Shown here in pieces: positions 53,937 through 61,317 of a stretch of 64,000 bases of DNA; position 1 is the stretch's first letter; the number at the start of each line of letters is the position of its first letter. The notes beneath the pieces were generated by a model, which worked only from the letters and a program-made list of their open reading frames with translations, ran no database searches and was not told the origin of the DNA. Made by a program: the position numbers and the translations under genes. Origin of the DNA: AP-15 sp963796155 (GTDB lineage Bacteria; Pseudomonadota; Alphaproteobacteria; ATCC43930; CGMCC-115725); contig CAWCKT010000007.1 in assembly GCA_963796155.1 (NCBI GenBank), positions 62,001 to 126,000 of the forward strand, in the 5' to 3' direction.

Positions 53937-53962
53937 ATAAGCTAGATCGTTGTCTAGCTTAT
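53937..53962. promoter_or_regulatory. Inverted-repeat operator of vapBC-1
   Basis: A perfect inverted repeat with 10-base arms, ATAAGCTAGA and TCTAGCTTAT, around TCGTTG. It ends nine bases before the vapB start. VapB antitoxins and VapBC complexes repress their own operons at such palindromes. The A+T content stands out from the surroundings. Confidence 0.7.
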
Positions 53963-53971
53963 GAGGTACAC

Positions 53972-54214
53972 ATGCGCGAGGTTGGAGCGTTCGAGGCCAA
54001 GAACCGGCTCGGTGCCCTGCTGGATCAGGTGGAGCGTGGCGAGCAGATCGTCATCACCCGGCGCGGCAAGCCCGTAGCGAAGCTCGTGCCGGCCGGGCCG
54101 GACTTCGATCGGGCAAAAGCTCGGCGTGCCGTCGCCGGTCTGCTCGAAGCGAGCCGCGGCGTCACTCTCGGTGGTCTGAAGATCAAGGATTTGATCAGCG
54201 AGGGACGTTCGTGA
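53972..54214 (+). CDS. vapB: Phd/YefM-type antitoxin of VapBC-1
   Basis: An 80-residue antitoxin of the Phd/YefM fold: VGAFEAKNRLGALLDQVERGE is the DNA-binding half and IVITRRGKPVAKLVPA the hallmark beta strands. The C-terminal 35 residues (RAVAGLLEASRGVTLGGLKIKDLI) would wrap the toxin. ATG 53972 lies nine bases after the operator; an upstream in-frame ATG at 53924 would run through the operator and is rejected. The gene overlaps vapC by four bases. Confidence 0.9.
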   Translation: MREVGAFEAKNRLGALLDQVERGEQIVITRRGKPVAKLVPAGPDFDRAKARRAVAGLLEASRGVTLGGLKIKDLISEGRS

Positions 54215-54624
54215 GCTTTGTCCTGGACAACTCGGTGGCGTTGACCTGGTGCTTTGAAGACGAGCGGACGCCGGCAACCACAGCGTTGCTCGAACGTGTG
54301 GGAGAGGCCGGCGCCGTGGCGCCCGGACTTTGGCCGCTCGAAGCGCTGAACGGGCTTCTGGTTGCCGAACGGCGCGGGCGGCTCGACGCCTCGCGGCGGC
54401 AGCGTCTGGCCGGATTTCTGCACGCTCTGCCGATCAGCCTCGATGGGGAAACCGCGAACCAGGCGTGGACCACGACCGTGGGCCTCGCAGAACGCTTTGC
54501 TCTGTCTGCTTATGACGCGGCCTACCTCGAGCTCGCGCAGCGTCACCGCCTGCCCCTCGCCACACTCGACCGGGATTTGCAAGCCGCAGCCACCGCGTTG
54601 GGCCTCACTGTTCTCGGAAGTTGA
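54211..54624 (+). CDS. vapC: PIN-domain toxin VapC-1
   Basis: A 137-residue PIN-domain ribonuclease. The acidic Mg-binding residues are Asp6 (FVLDNSVALTW), Glu44 (PLEALNGLL), Asp102 (LSAYDAAYLELA) and Asp120 (LATLDRDLQ), all present. The GTG start at 54211 overlaps the vapB stop. VapC toxins cut tRNA or rRNA. The module looks functional, and it lies between cyclase fragments A and B. Confidence 0.92.
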   Translation: MSFVLDNSVALTWCFEDERTPATTALLERVGEAGAVAPGLWPLEALNGLLVAERRGRLDASRRQRLAGFLHALPISLDGETANQAWTTTVGLAERFALSAYDAAYLELAQRHRLPLATLDRDLQAAATALGLTVLGS

Positions 54625-54712
54625 TCAAAAAGCTCGCGCAGTCGCAGTAGAAGAAGGGCGGTGACGGGGAATTTGGGTTAATCTCGACGCGTCAACCGTG
54701 TCGCAGGTCAAG

Positions 54713-54961
54713 ATGACCGCCACCCGCCGTCTCGCCGCGATCCTCGCCGCCGATGTCGCGGGGTATTCGCGGCTGATGGGGGCGGACGAGGAGGGCACGC
54801 TCGAACGCCTCAAAGCGCTGCGCCGCCAGCTCCTCGATCCGAAGATCGCCGAGCACAGGGCCACATCCCCTGGGCCTGACCCGGAGACCAAGACCACCCG
54901 CGACTGCTTGCTCGTCGAGTTGGGCAATGTGGCCGATGCAGTCCGCTCGCCGGTCACGGTT
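54713..54961 (+). pseudogene. Cyclase copy B: N-terminal fragment with its own leader
   Basis: MTATRRLAAILAADVAGYSR, LMGADEEGTLERLKALRRQL and LDPKIAEH match the start of copy C. After a short scrambled part, LLVELGNVADAVRSPVTV still matches copy C's MLVEFASVVDAVRCAVAV, so the piece extends to about 54961. There the reverse-strand vapC-2 begins. Upstream, TTTGGGTTAA about 40 bases before the ATG is shared with copy C. No active cyclase can be made. Confidence 0.78.
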
Positions 54962-54963
54962 GG

Positions 54964-55368
54964 TCATGCCACCCGCAGCCAATTCTCGCGAAGAAGCATG
55001 TCGACTCTGGCGAACTCCGCCTCGTTGTCCGTGACGACCGTGTAGCCGAGTGCCATGGCCTGAGCGGCAATCAGCAGATCGTTGCCGCCAATCGGTTTGC
55101 CGGTCTGCTCGAGCCGGGTGCGGATCTCGCCATAAACCGTATCGGCGGGTGCTGCGAAGGGGAGCACGTCGAGCGCGCCGAGCACCGCCGCGAGCTGTCT
55201 CGTGAGCCTCGGCGATCCTTTCTTCGCGGCCCCGTAGCGTAATTCCGCCGCGACGATGATGCTGGTGCAGATTTGCGCCTCACCAACTTTTGAAATGCGT
55301 TCGGCGACGCGCCCCCGAGGGTTGCGAACGAGGTCGGACATCATGTTGGTATCGAGCAGGTATCGCAT
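54964..55368 (-). CDS. vapC: PIN-domain toxin VapC-2
   Basis: A 134-residue VapC of the tRNA(fMet)-specific-endonuclease-like group. Acidic residues, numbered with the preceding TTG codon as 1, are Asp7 (YLLDTNMMSDL), Glu43 (AAELRYGA), Asp98 (IGGNDLLIAAQA) and Asp115 (VVTDNEAEF). ATG 55368 shares one base with the vapB-2 stop. The gene is antiparallel to the flanking cyclase fragments B and C and its end touches fragment B. Confidence 0.92.
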   Translation of the reverse strand: MRYLLDTNMMSDLVRNPRGRVAERISKVGEAQICTSIIVAAELRYGAAKKGSPRLTRQLAAVLGALDVLPFAAPADTVYGEIRTRLEQTGKPIGGNDLLIAAQAMALGYTVVTDNEAEFARVDMLLRENWLRVA

Positions 55369-55607
55369 CAAAGCTCGACGGGATCAGGAGGCGCGTCGGG
55401 GATCGGGGAAAACTCCTCGTCGATCGGTGCCAGTGTGGCGAGCAGCGCCAGCAGCGATCGCGGTGGGGCGGGCTCGATGATCAGCTTTTCACCCTCTTTG
55501 CGCATGATCGCGTCTTCTCCGGGAAACTCGAACTCGCGGGGAATGCGCACCGCCTGGTTTCGGCCATTCCTGAAAAGCTTGACATGGCGCTCCGGGATCA
55601 CGGCCAT
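55368..55607 (-). CDS. vapB: AbrB/MazE-type antitoxin of VapBC-2
   Basis: A 79-residue antitoxin with a swapped-hairpin (AbrB/SpoVT) DNA-binding domain: HVKLFRNGRNQAVRIPREFEFPG followed by EDAIMRKEGEKLIIEP. The C-terminal part rich in Pro and acidic residues would bind the toxin. This antitoxin type differs from the Phd-like one in VapBC-1, so the two modules were acquired separately. ATG 55607 is ten bases from the operator at 55617. Confidence 0.92.
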   Translation of the reverse strand: MAVIPERHVKLFRNGRNQAVRIPREFEFPGEDAIMRKEGEKLIIEPAPPRSLLALLATLAPIDEEFSPIPDAPPDPVEL

Positions 55608-55616
55608 CTTTCCGCG

Positions 55617-55638
55617 GGCATATGTTTAAGCATATGCC
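55617..55638. promoter_or_regulatory. Inverted-repeat operator of vapBC-2
   Basis: A perfect inverted repeat GGCATATG-TTTAAG-CATATGCC, nine bases upstream of the vapB-2 start (reverse strand). Arm and spacer layout parallels the vapBC-1 operator, though the sequence differs. Autoregulatory binding by VapB or VapBC is the likely role. Confidence 0.7.
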
Positions 55639-55767
55639 AATATAGGCTCGGCCTTCCGCTGCGTCAAGCTGCGGTGGAGACGGACCCGACGTCGCGCCGA
55701 AGAAGAACTGGGGAGCGCCGACCCGTTTGGGTTAAAGTCGGGCGAGAGCTTGACCTACCGTACCGAC

Positions 55768-57557
55768 ATGAGCCAGACCCGCCGTCTCGCCGCGATCCGG
55801 GCCGCCGATGTCGCCGGGTATTCGCGGCTGATGGGGGCGGACGAGGAAGGCACGCTCGAACGCCTCAAAGCGCTGCGCCGCGAGCTCGTCGATCCGAAGA
55901 TCGCCGAGCACAAGGGCCGCATCGTCAAGACTACCGGCGACGGCATGCTGGTGGAATTTGCCAGCGTCGTCGATGCGGTGCGCTGCGCGGTCGCGGTGCA
56001 GCAGGCGATGGCCGAGCGGAACACCGGGGTCGCGGCGGACAACCGCATCGAACTGCGCATCGGCATCAATCTCGGCGACGTGATCGTCGAGGGCGACGAC
56101 CTCTATGGCGACGGCGTCAACATCGCCGCACGAATCGAAGCGCTGGCCGATGCCGGCGGGGTGTTCGTCTCCAACACGGTTCATGATCACGTGCGCGACC
56201 GGCTGCCCTTCGTCTTTGAGGATCTGGGCGAGCAGCAGGTCAAGAACATCGCTCGGCCTGTGCGGGTCTACCGTGTCGGACCGCGGGCCGGAGCCTGCCC
56301 CTGGCAGGGAACAGGGGGCCCGCATGCGGCCGGGACGGCCGCGGTCCACCCGGCCCCGGCGCTGCCGCTCCCCGACAAGCCGTCGATCGCGGTGCTGCCC
56401 TTCGCCAACATGAGCGGCGACCCGGAGCAGGAGTATTTCGCCGACGGCATGGTCGAGGAGATCATCACGGCGCTCTTCCCGCATCCGTTGGCTCTTCGTC
56501 ATCGCCCGCAATTCGAGCTTCACCTACAAGGGCCAAGCGGTCGATGTGAAGCAGGTCGGCCGCGAACTGGGCGTGCGCTACGTCCTCGAAGGCTCGGTGC
56601 GCAAGGCCGGCAACCGGGTGCGCATTACCGGCCAGCTGATCGACGCCGAAACCGGCGCGCATCTGTGGGCGGACCGCTTCGACGGCTCGCTCGAAGACGT
56701 CTTCGAGCTGCAGGACAAGGTAGCTTCGATCGTCGCTGGCGTCATCGAGCCGGCCTTGCAGGCCGCCGAGACCGCTCGTTCGTCTGGCCGCCCGACCGAC
56801 CGATCTGACTGCCTACGACCTCTATCTGCGCGCTTGTGCGATGGTCTTGTCGTCGACAAGACAAACCTCCGAGGCGCTGCGTCTAATGGAGCGAGCGATC
56901 GCGCGCGATCTGCGTTACGGGCCGGCGCTCGCCTGGGCCGCGTACTGCTACTTTCGGCTGCTTGTTGACGGTCGCAGCGAAGATCCGGAGGCGGACCGTC
57001 TGAAGGGCGCCGATTTCGCACGGCGGGCCCTGGAAGTGGCCGGCGACGACCCGGGCATCTTGGCGAATGCTGCTTTCGCGCTGGCCTATTTCGGTGAGGA
57101 CATCGGCGCCATGACGACGCTGCTCGACCGTGCCCTCGCGCTCAATCCGAATTTTGCGCGCGGCTGGCACCTCAGCGGCGCTCTCAGGGTATGGGCGGGC
57201 CAGCCCGACATCGCGATCGAGCATTTCGAAACCGCCCTGCGCCTCAGCCCCCGCGCGCGCACCGGCACAACGCTCGTTTTAACATAGGTGCCGCGCATTT
57301 CTTCAGCCGTCGCTTCGACGAGGCGATGCCGAAACTACTCCTCGCGATCCAGGAAGATCCTAGCTACCCCGCAGCCGTATCGCTATCTCGCCGCCTGCTA
57401 TGCCCATATGGGTAGGCTCGACGAAGCACGAGATGTCATCGGACGGCTGCATGCTATCGCCCCGGTCGTGATGGCGGACCCTAGCTTCCTACGGAACGCT
57501 GAGCACCGCGGGCTATTTCTGTCGGGCCTGCGCTTGGCGGCCGGCGAGGCAGCATGA
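55768..57557 (+). pseudogene. Cyclase-TPR copy C: near full-length, about four frameshifts
   Basis: The N-terminal class III cyclase domain is open and complete (MSQTRRLAAIRAADVAGYSR, KTTGDGMLVEF, GDGVNIAARIEALADAGG). A linker and SIAVLPFANMSGDPEQEYFADG follow. Then the frame shifts at about 56475 (to FTYKGQAVDVKQVGRELGVRY), about 56775 (to TAYDLYLRACAMV and TPRs), about 57270 (to FNIGAAHFFSRRFDEAMPKL) and about 57370 (to YRYLAACYAHMGRLDEARDV), ending FLSGLRLAAGEAA. No membrane helix is seen, unlike the intact protein at 41106. A soluble cyclase domain alone might still be made. Confidence 0.85.
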
Positions 57558-57605
57558 GCCAGACCCGCCGTCTCGCCGCGATCCGGGCCGCCGATGTGGG
57601 TATTC
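57554..57605 (+). pseudogene. Cyclase copy D: start fragment
   Basis: ATGA joins the copy C stop to a new MSQTRRLAAIRAADV, identical to the start of copy C, which breaks off after about 15 codons with a five-base deletion and then diverges into the leader of the next gene. It shows that copies once lay head to tail with overlapping stop and start codons. Confidence 0.75.
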
Positions 57606-57623
57606 GATATTGAGGAGGAAATC

Positions 57624-58523
57624 ATGGCCGGCAAAACCGCGGCATTGCGCAGGCTCCTCGCCGAGGAGGCGTTCATCCACCTACCGGTCGCCTACGACGC
57701 AATCGGCGGCCGGCTGATCGAAAAGACCGGGTTCAAGGCGGCCTATGTCGGCGGCTTCGTCACCGGCGGCTCGCGCTGCACCTCCGAACCGCTATTGACG
57801 TTGGACGAGCAAGTCCGGGTGGCCGGCGATGTCGCCAAGGCGGTCGGCATCCCGGTGCTGGCCGATGCCGGCGCCGGTTTCGGCGAGCCGTTGCACACGA
57901 TGCGCACCGTGCGCGAGTTCATCGATGCCGGTATTGCCGGTGTTCATATCGAGGACCAGCTCTTCCCGAAGCGGGCGCACTACCACAAATACGTGGCACA
58001 CGTGATCCCGCGGAAGGAATTTGCCGACAAGATCCGGCTCGCCTGCCGCCAGCGCGACCATACCGACAAGGATTTCGTGATCATCGCCAGGAGCGATTCG
58101 TGCCGCTTCGAGGGGCTTGACGAGGCCGTCGGCCGGGTGAACCTCGCGGCCGAGATGGGCGCCGACATGGGGATGATCTTCCCGCGCGACCTCGCCGAAC
58201 TGCAGCAGGCGCCGAGGCTGGCGAAGATCCCGCTGGTCTACGTCGTCAGCCGCGGCAATCGCGACAACCGTCCGGTCGCCAGTGCCGCCCAACTCGCCGA
58301 TATGGGTTACAAGGCGGCGCTCGACGCGCTGCTCTATCTGCTCGTCAGCTTTCACTTCAATAAGCGCGCACTGGAGGAGCTGAAGGCGACAGGCGATTTT
58401 ACCGGCCTCAGCCCGCAGGAATGCGTGACCGCGCGCCACGACATCGAAACCCTTGTCGGCCTCGACGAGTTCTACGCGATCGAGGAGGAAACCGTCGAAG
58501 AAAAGAAATGGGGCGAGCGCTAG
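57624..58523 (+). CDS. Isocitrate lyase/PEP mutase superfamily protein
   Basis: A 299-residue TIM-barrel enzyme of the isocitrate lyase/phosphoenolpyruvate mutase superfamily (C-C or P-C bond chemistry with Mg). Mg-site residues Asp81 (ADAGAGFG) and Glu110-Asp111 (HIEDQLFPKR) are present. The ICL catalytic loop KKCGH is replaced by KRAHYH, so the Cys nucleophile is absent and ordinary isocitrate lyase activity is unlikely; oxaloacetate decarboxylase-like members also lack it. ATG 57624 has a strong GAGGAGG. The stop codon lies inside the terminal repeat of the downstream MITE-like element. Confidence 0.88.
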   Translation: MAGKTAALRRLLAEEAFIHLPVAYDAIGGRLIEKTGFKAAYVGGFVTGGSRCTSEPLLTLDEQVRVAGDVAKAVGIPVLADAGAGFGEPLHTMRTVREFIDAGIAGVHIEDQLFPKRAHYHKYVAHVIPRKEFADKIRLACRQRDHTDKDFVIIARSDSCRFEGLDEAVGRVNLAAEMGADMGMIFPRDLAELQQAPRLAKIPLVYVVSRGNRDNRPVASAAQLADMGYKAALDALLYLLVSFHFNKRALEELKATGDFTGLSPQECVTARHDIETLVGLDEFYAIEEETVEEKKWGER

Positions 58524-58701
58524 CAGGGTGCGGAAAAACGCTGGAGGGTAGTCATTCCGGGGCGCGGGCTCATGCCCGCGAGCCCGGAATCCAAGAACAC
58601 CGGCCCGAGAAATCAAAGGCTTGGCCTGTGTTCTTAGGTTCCGGACCTGGCCCTGAAGGGCCATCCCGGAACGACAGCGGAGTTTTTCCGCATCCTGCTA
58701 G
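58520..58701. mobile_element. MITE-like element with terminal inverted repeats
   Basis: About 180 bases bounded by CTAGCAGGGTGCGGAAAAAC (58520-58539) and the inverted CTAGCAGGATGCGGAAAAAC (58682-58701), with one mismatch. Inside is a REP-like stem pair (TCATTCCGGGGCGCGGGCT, then TCCCGGAACGAC). It encodes nothing. The left end starts three bases before the stop of the upstream gene and supplies its TAG. No transposase of matching type is seen in the window. Confidence 0.75.
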
Positions 58702-58730
58702 ACGGCGGAAATAGCGCTCTGGCGACCCTC

Positions 58731-59636
58731 TTATGCGGCGGGCACCGCGACCAGCCCTTCCTGGTCCAGCGTGTTGGCGATGTCGGAGACGGTCGTGCGG
58801 TGCAATACGCGGCGTTGGGTGTCGTCGTAGGGGCGGCCGCGGTGCATTGTGCAGCGGTTGTCCCAGATGACGAGGTCGCCGACGGTCCAGCGGTGCCGGT
58901 AGACGAATTGCGGCTGGGTCGCAAAGGCGATCAGCTCCTCGATCAGCGCCCTCCCCTCCTCGACCGGCCAGCCGACGACATGCGAGGCGTGCGAGGCGAG
59001 GTAGAGGCTGGTGCGGCCGGATGCCGGATGATGGCGGACCAGCGTCTGCGTCACCGGCGGCAGCTGCTTGAAGATCTCGTCGTTGAAATCGGCAAAGCCG
59101 ATTTGGCTGCGTGACCGAAAGATGCTGTGCTCGACGACGAGCCCTTCGAGCTCTCTCCGCCTCGCCTCGGGCAACGCGTCCCAGGCCGCCCGCAGATCGG
59201 CGAACTCGGTCTCGCCGCCGCCCGTGGGCCCCGGGCGCGGAAGCTCGCGGGCCGAGAGCAGCGAGCACTTCGCCGGGATGCGCTTAAACGAGCTGTCGGT
59301 GTGCCAGAGCTGGTTGCCGAGGTTGAACAGGTTGCGGCGGTCGTCCCGCGCCAGCACGCGCCCCTCGGCATCGAGGTTCGAGATGTCGGCGATGTCGGGG
59401 CGCAGGCGCATCTTGGCGCCGGCGTAGTTCGGATTGACCTCGAGCGGCCCAAAGAGCCGGCTGAACTCTAGCTGCTGTGCGTCGGTCACCGGCTGCGCCG
59501 GAAAGACGAGGATGCCGTAACGGTTGAACGCCGCGTCGATCTCGGCGAAGACTTCGGGCATCACCGGGCGGGTGAGATCGACGCGGCGCACCTCGGCGCC
59601 AAGGGTCGGATGAAGCGGGGTGAGCTCGATCGCCAT
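58731..59636 (-). CDS. TauD/TfdA family Fe(II)/2-oxoglutarate dioxygenase
   Basis: A 301-residue dioxygenase closer to the TfdA (2,4-D dioxygenase) branch than the copy at 1462. Iron ligands are His112 and Asp114 (LWHTDSSFK) and the distal His in WDNRCTMHRGRPYD; the 2-oxoglutarate arginine is in QRRVLHRTTV. LFGPLEVNP and LLSARELPRPG are family blocks. ATG 59636 (MAIELTPLHPTLGAEV) was preferred over ATG 59684. The divergent cyclase starts 32 bases away, so promoters overlap. Confidence 0.93.
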   Translation of the reverse strand: MAIELTPLHPTLGAEVRRVDLTRPVMPEVFAEIDAAFNRYGILVFPAQPVTDAQQLEFSRLFGPLEVNPNYAGAKMRLRPDIADISNLDAEGRVLARDDRRNLFNLGNQLWHTDSSFKRIPAKCSLLSARELPRPGPTGGGETEFADLRAAWDALPEARRRELEGLVVEHSIFRSRSQIGFADFNDEIFKQLPPVTQTLVRHHPASGRTSLYLASHASHVVGWPVEEGRALIEELIAFATQPQFVYRHRWTVGDLVIWDNRCTMHRGRPYDDTQRRVLHRTTVSDIANTLDQEGLVAVPAA

Positions 59637-59668
59637 GGGGCTGCTCCAGGAAAGCACCGGCTGGTAAT

Positions 59669-60874
59669 ATGAGCCACGATGCACAAACGAGCAATTCAGC
59701 CTCGATGCCCGATCCAGACATCAGAGCGATTGCCGACTGGCTGATCGACGGCGCTCGGTCGGCCCCGCTGCCGCAAGACGTATTGTCCCAATTGAGCGGG
59801 CGGCTCGTTGCTTGCGGCATTCCGCTGTGGCGGGTCGCGGTGTTTGTAAACACCCTGCATCCGCAAATTATCGGGCGTCGATTTATCTGGCGCCCCGGAG
59901 CGGAAGTCGAGATTTCAGAAGGGCGGTTCGGGCTGTTCGACACGCCGGAGTTCCGGGATAACCCCGTCGCTCGCGTTTACGCGACCAAGAATGCGATCCG
60001 CCGGCGGCTCGCCGACCCGGGCTGCGCGATGGATTTCCCGATCCTCCAGGAACTCCGCGCCGAGGGTCTGACCGATTACCTGGCATTGCCGCTCTTTTTC
60101 ACCGACGGTTCCGTTCAGCTGGTCACTTGCACGACCCGGCAACCGGGCGGTTTCACCGATGGGCAGATCGCCGGTATCGAGGCGATTATGACCCCGCTGG
60201 CGCGGGTCGCCGAGATCCGGGTATTGCGGCGGACGGCGAGCACGCTGCTCGATACCTATGTCGGGCATGACGCCGGCGAGCGCATCCTTGCCGGGCATAT
60301 CCGCCGCGGCGACATCGAGGAGATCCACGCGGCCATCTGGCTCTCCGACATGCGGGGGTTCACCGCACTCGCCGATCGTCAGCCGCCGCGAGTGCTGATC
60401 GATCTGCTCAATCGCTATTTCGATTGCCAGGTGCCGGTGATCCTCGACCATGGCGCCGAAGTGCTCAAATTCATGGGCGACGGGCTGCTGGCGATTTTTA
60501 CGATCGCCGGCGACGAGGCCGAGGTGTGCAAGCGCGCCCTCGCGGCCGCACGCCAGGCGCAAACAAATATCGCCGAACTTTCGCGCGCGGCCGTGCCAGG
60601 GTTGCGCTTTGGCCTGGCGCTGCACATTGGCGATGTCCTCTACGGCAATATCGGCAGCGGCAATCGGCTCGATTTCACCTGCATTGGTCCAGCCGTCAAT
60701 TTTGCCGCGCGCATCGAAAAGCTGGCCGGCGAGTTGGGACGCGGGATCCTGGCCTCCGGCGAATTTGCGCAGCATTGCCCCGGCGAATTTACCGCACTCG
60801 GCGAATTCAGCCTTCCCGGCTTCACCGCGGCGCAGAGGGTGTTCGGCCTCGAAGACGAGGCGCCGATACGGTAG
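59669..60874 (+). CDS. Class III adenylate/guanylate cyclase with N-terminal sensor-like domain
   Basis: A 401-residue soluble protein. The N-terminal 200 residues (IPLWRVAVFVNTLHPQIIGR, LPLFFTDGSVQLVTCTTRQPGG) look like a GAF-type sensor domain. The cyclase domain follows: AIWLSDMRGFTALAD (metal Asp), LKFMGDGLLAIF and CIGPAVNFAARIEKLAGELG. It differs from the TPR-linked cyclases at 41106 and 55768. ATG 59669 leaves 32 bases to the divergent dioxygenase start; ATG 59705 (MPDPDIRA) would leave more room for promoters. Confidence 0.92.
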   Translation: MSHDAQTSNSASMPDPDIRAIADWLIDGARSAPLPQDVLSQLSGRLVACGIPLWRVAVFVNTLHPQIIGRRFIWRPGAEVEISEGRFGLFDTPEFRDNPVARVYATKNAIRRRLADPGCAMDFPILQELRAEGLTDYLALPLFFTDGSVQLVTCTTRQPGGFTDGQIAGIEAIMTPLARVAEIRVLRRTASTLLDTYVGHDAGERILAGHIRRGDIEEIHAAIWLSDMRGFTALADRQPPRVLIDLLNRYFDCQVPVILDHGAEVLKFMGDGLLAIFTIAGDEAEVCKRALAAARQAQTNIAELSRAAVPGLRFGLALHIGDVLYGNIGSGNRLDFTCIGPAVNFAARIEKLAGELGRGILASGEFAQHCPGEFTALGEFSLPGFTAAQRVFGLEDEAPIR

Positions 60875-60886
60875 GGAGGCAATCCG

Positions 60887-61138
60887 TCAGCGTCGGTCTT
60901 CGGTCTTCTGATCGGAACCCGCTCGCAGCCGATACGATACGGCACCATAAGTTGCGACCGCATAGGGCACGACGAAGGTCAGGATCAGCTTGGTCAGGTT
61001 CAGCCGGGCCCCCGCGACAAGAGCGTCGCCCTGATTGATCAGATTGAGGATGGTTCCAACGACGAGCGCGACGACGAGCGAGCGCTTCGGCACGCCGTCG
61101 GAGATGCAACAGAGCCAAATCCGCGACCACTGGCCCAT
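60887..61138 (-). CDS. nrtS: NrtS-like small membrane protein (nitrate/nitrite transporter)
   Basis: An 83-residue protein with two membrane helices: RSLVVALVVGTILNLINQGD and LNLTKLILTFVVPYAVATYGAV. The pattern (krSLxVALVVGTILxLINxGD ... LTxxVPYxVxTYGA) is that of NrtS, a small nitrate/nitrite transporter first described in marine Synechococcus. The assignment is by pattern only. It is convergent with the cyclase gene, 12 bases apart, and no nitrate reduction genes are nearby. Confidence 0.75.
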   Translation of the reverse strand: MGQWSRIWLCCISDGVPKRSLVVALVVGTILNLINQGDALVAGARLNLTKLILTFVVPYAVATYGAVSYRLRAGSDQKTEDRR

Positions 61139-61227
61139 CGCGCCTCATCCTTCGACAGAGCCCCCGTCGTGCCGGCCGCTCGTTTCGTATGAGCCTTGTG
61201 ATAGGATATTTTCATGGAGGGTCGAGC

Positions 61228-61305
61228 GTGAAAGGGGCCGCGTCGCAACCGCAACGCCGTGCCGTGCTGGCTGAGGCGTTGCGGCAGGCGGGATTGCCGG
61301 AATAA
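61228..61305 (+). pseudogene. Possible C-terminal remnant of a cyclase-TPR gene
   Basis: A 25-codon stretch ends AVLAEALRQAGLPE and a stop, resembling the end of the intact cyclase (YFAGLRKAGLPEE at 43055). Nothing upstream of it matches. It may be a scrap of another cyclase-TPR copy or a chance match; it stands just before the GNAT gene. Confidence 0.35.
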
Positions 61306-61317
61306 GGGAGAGACGAG

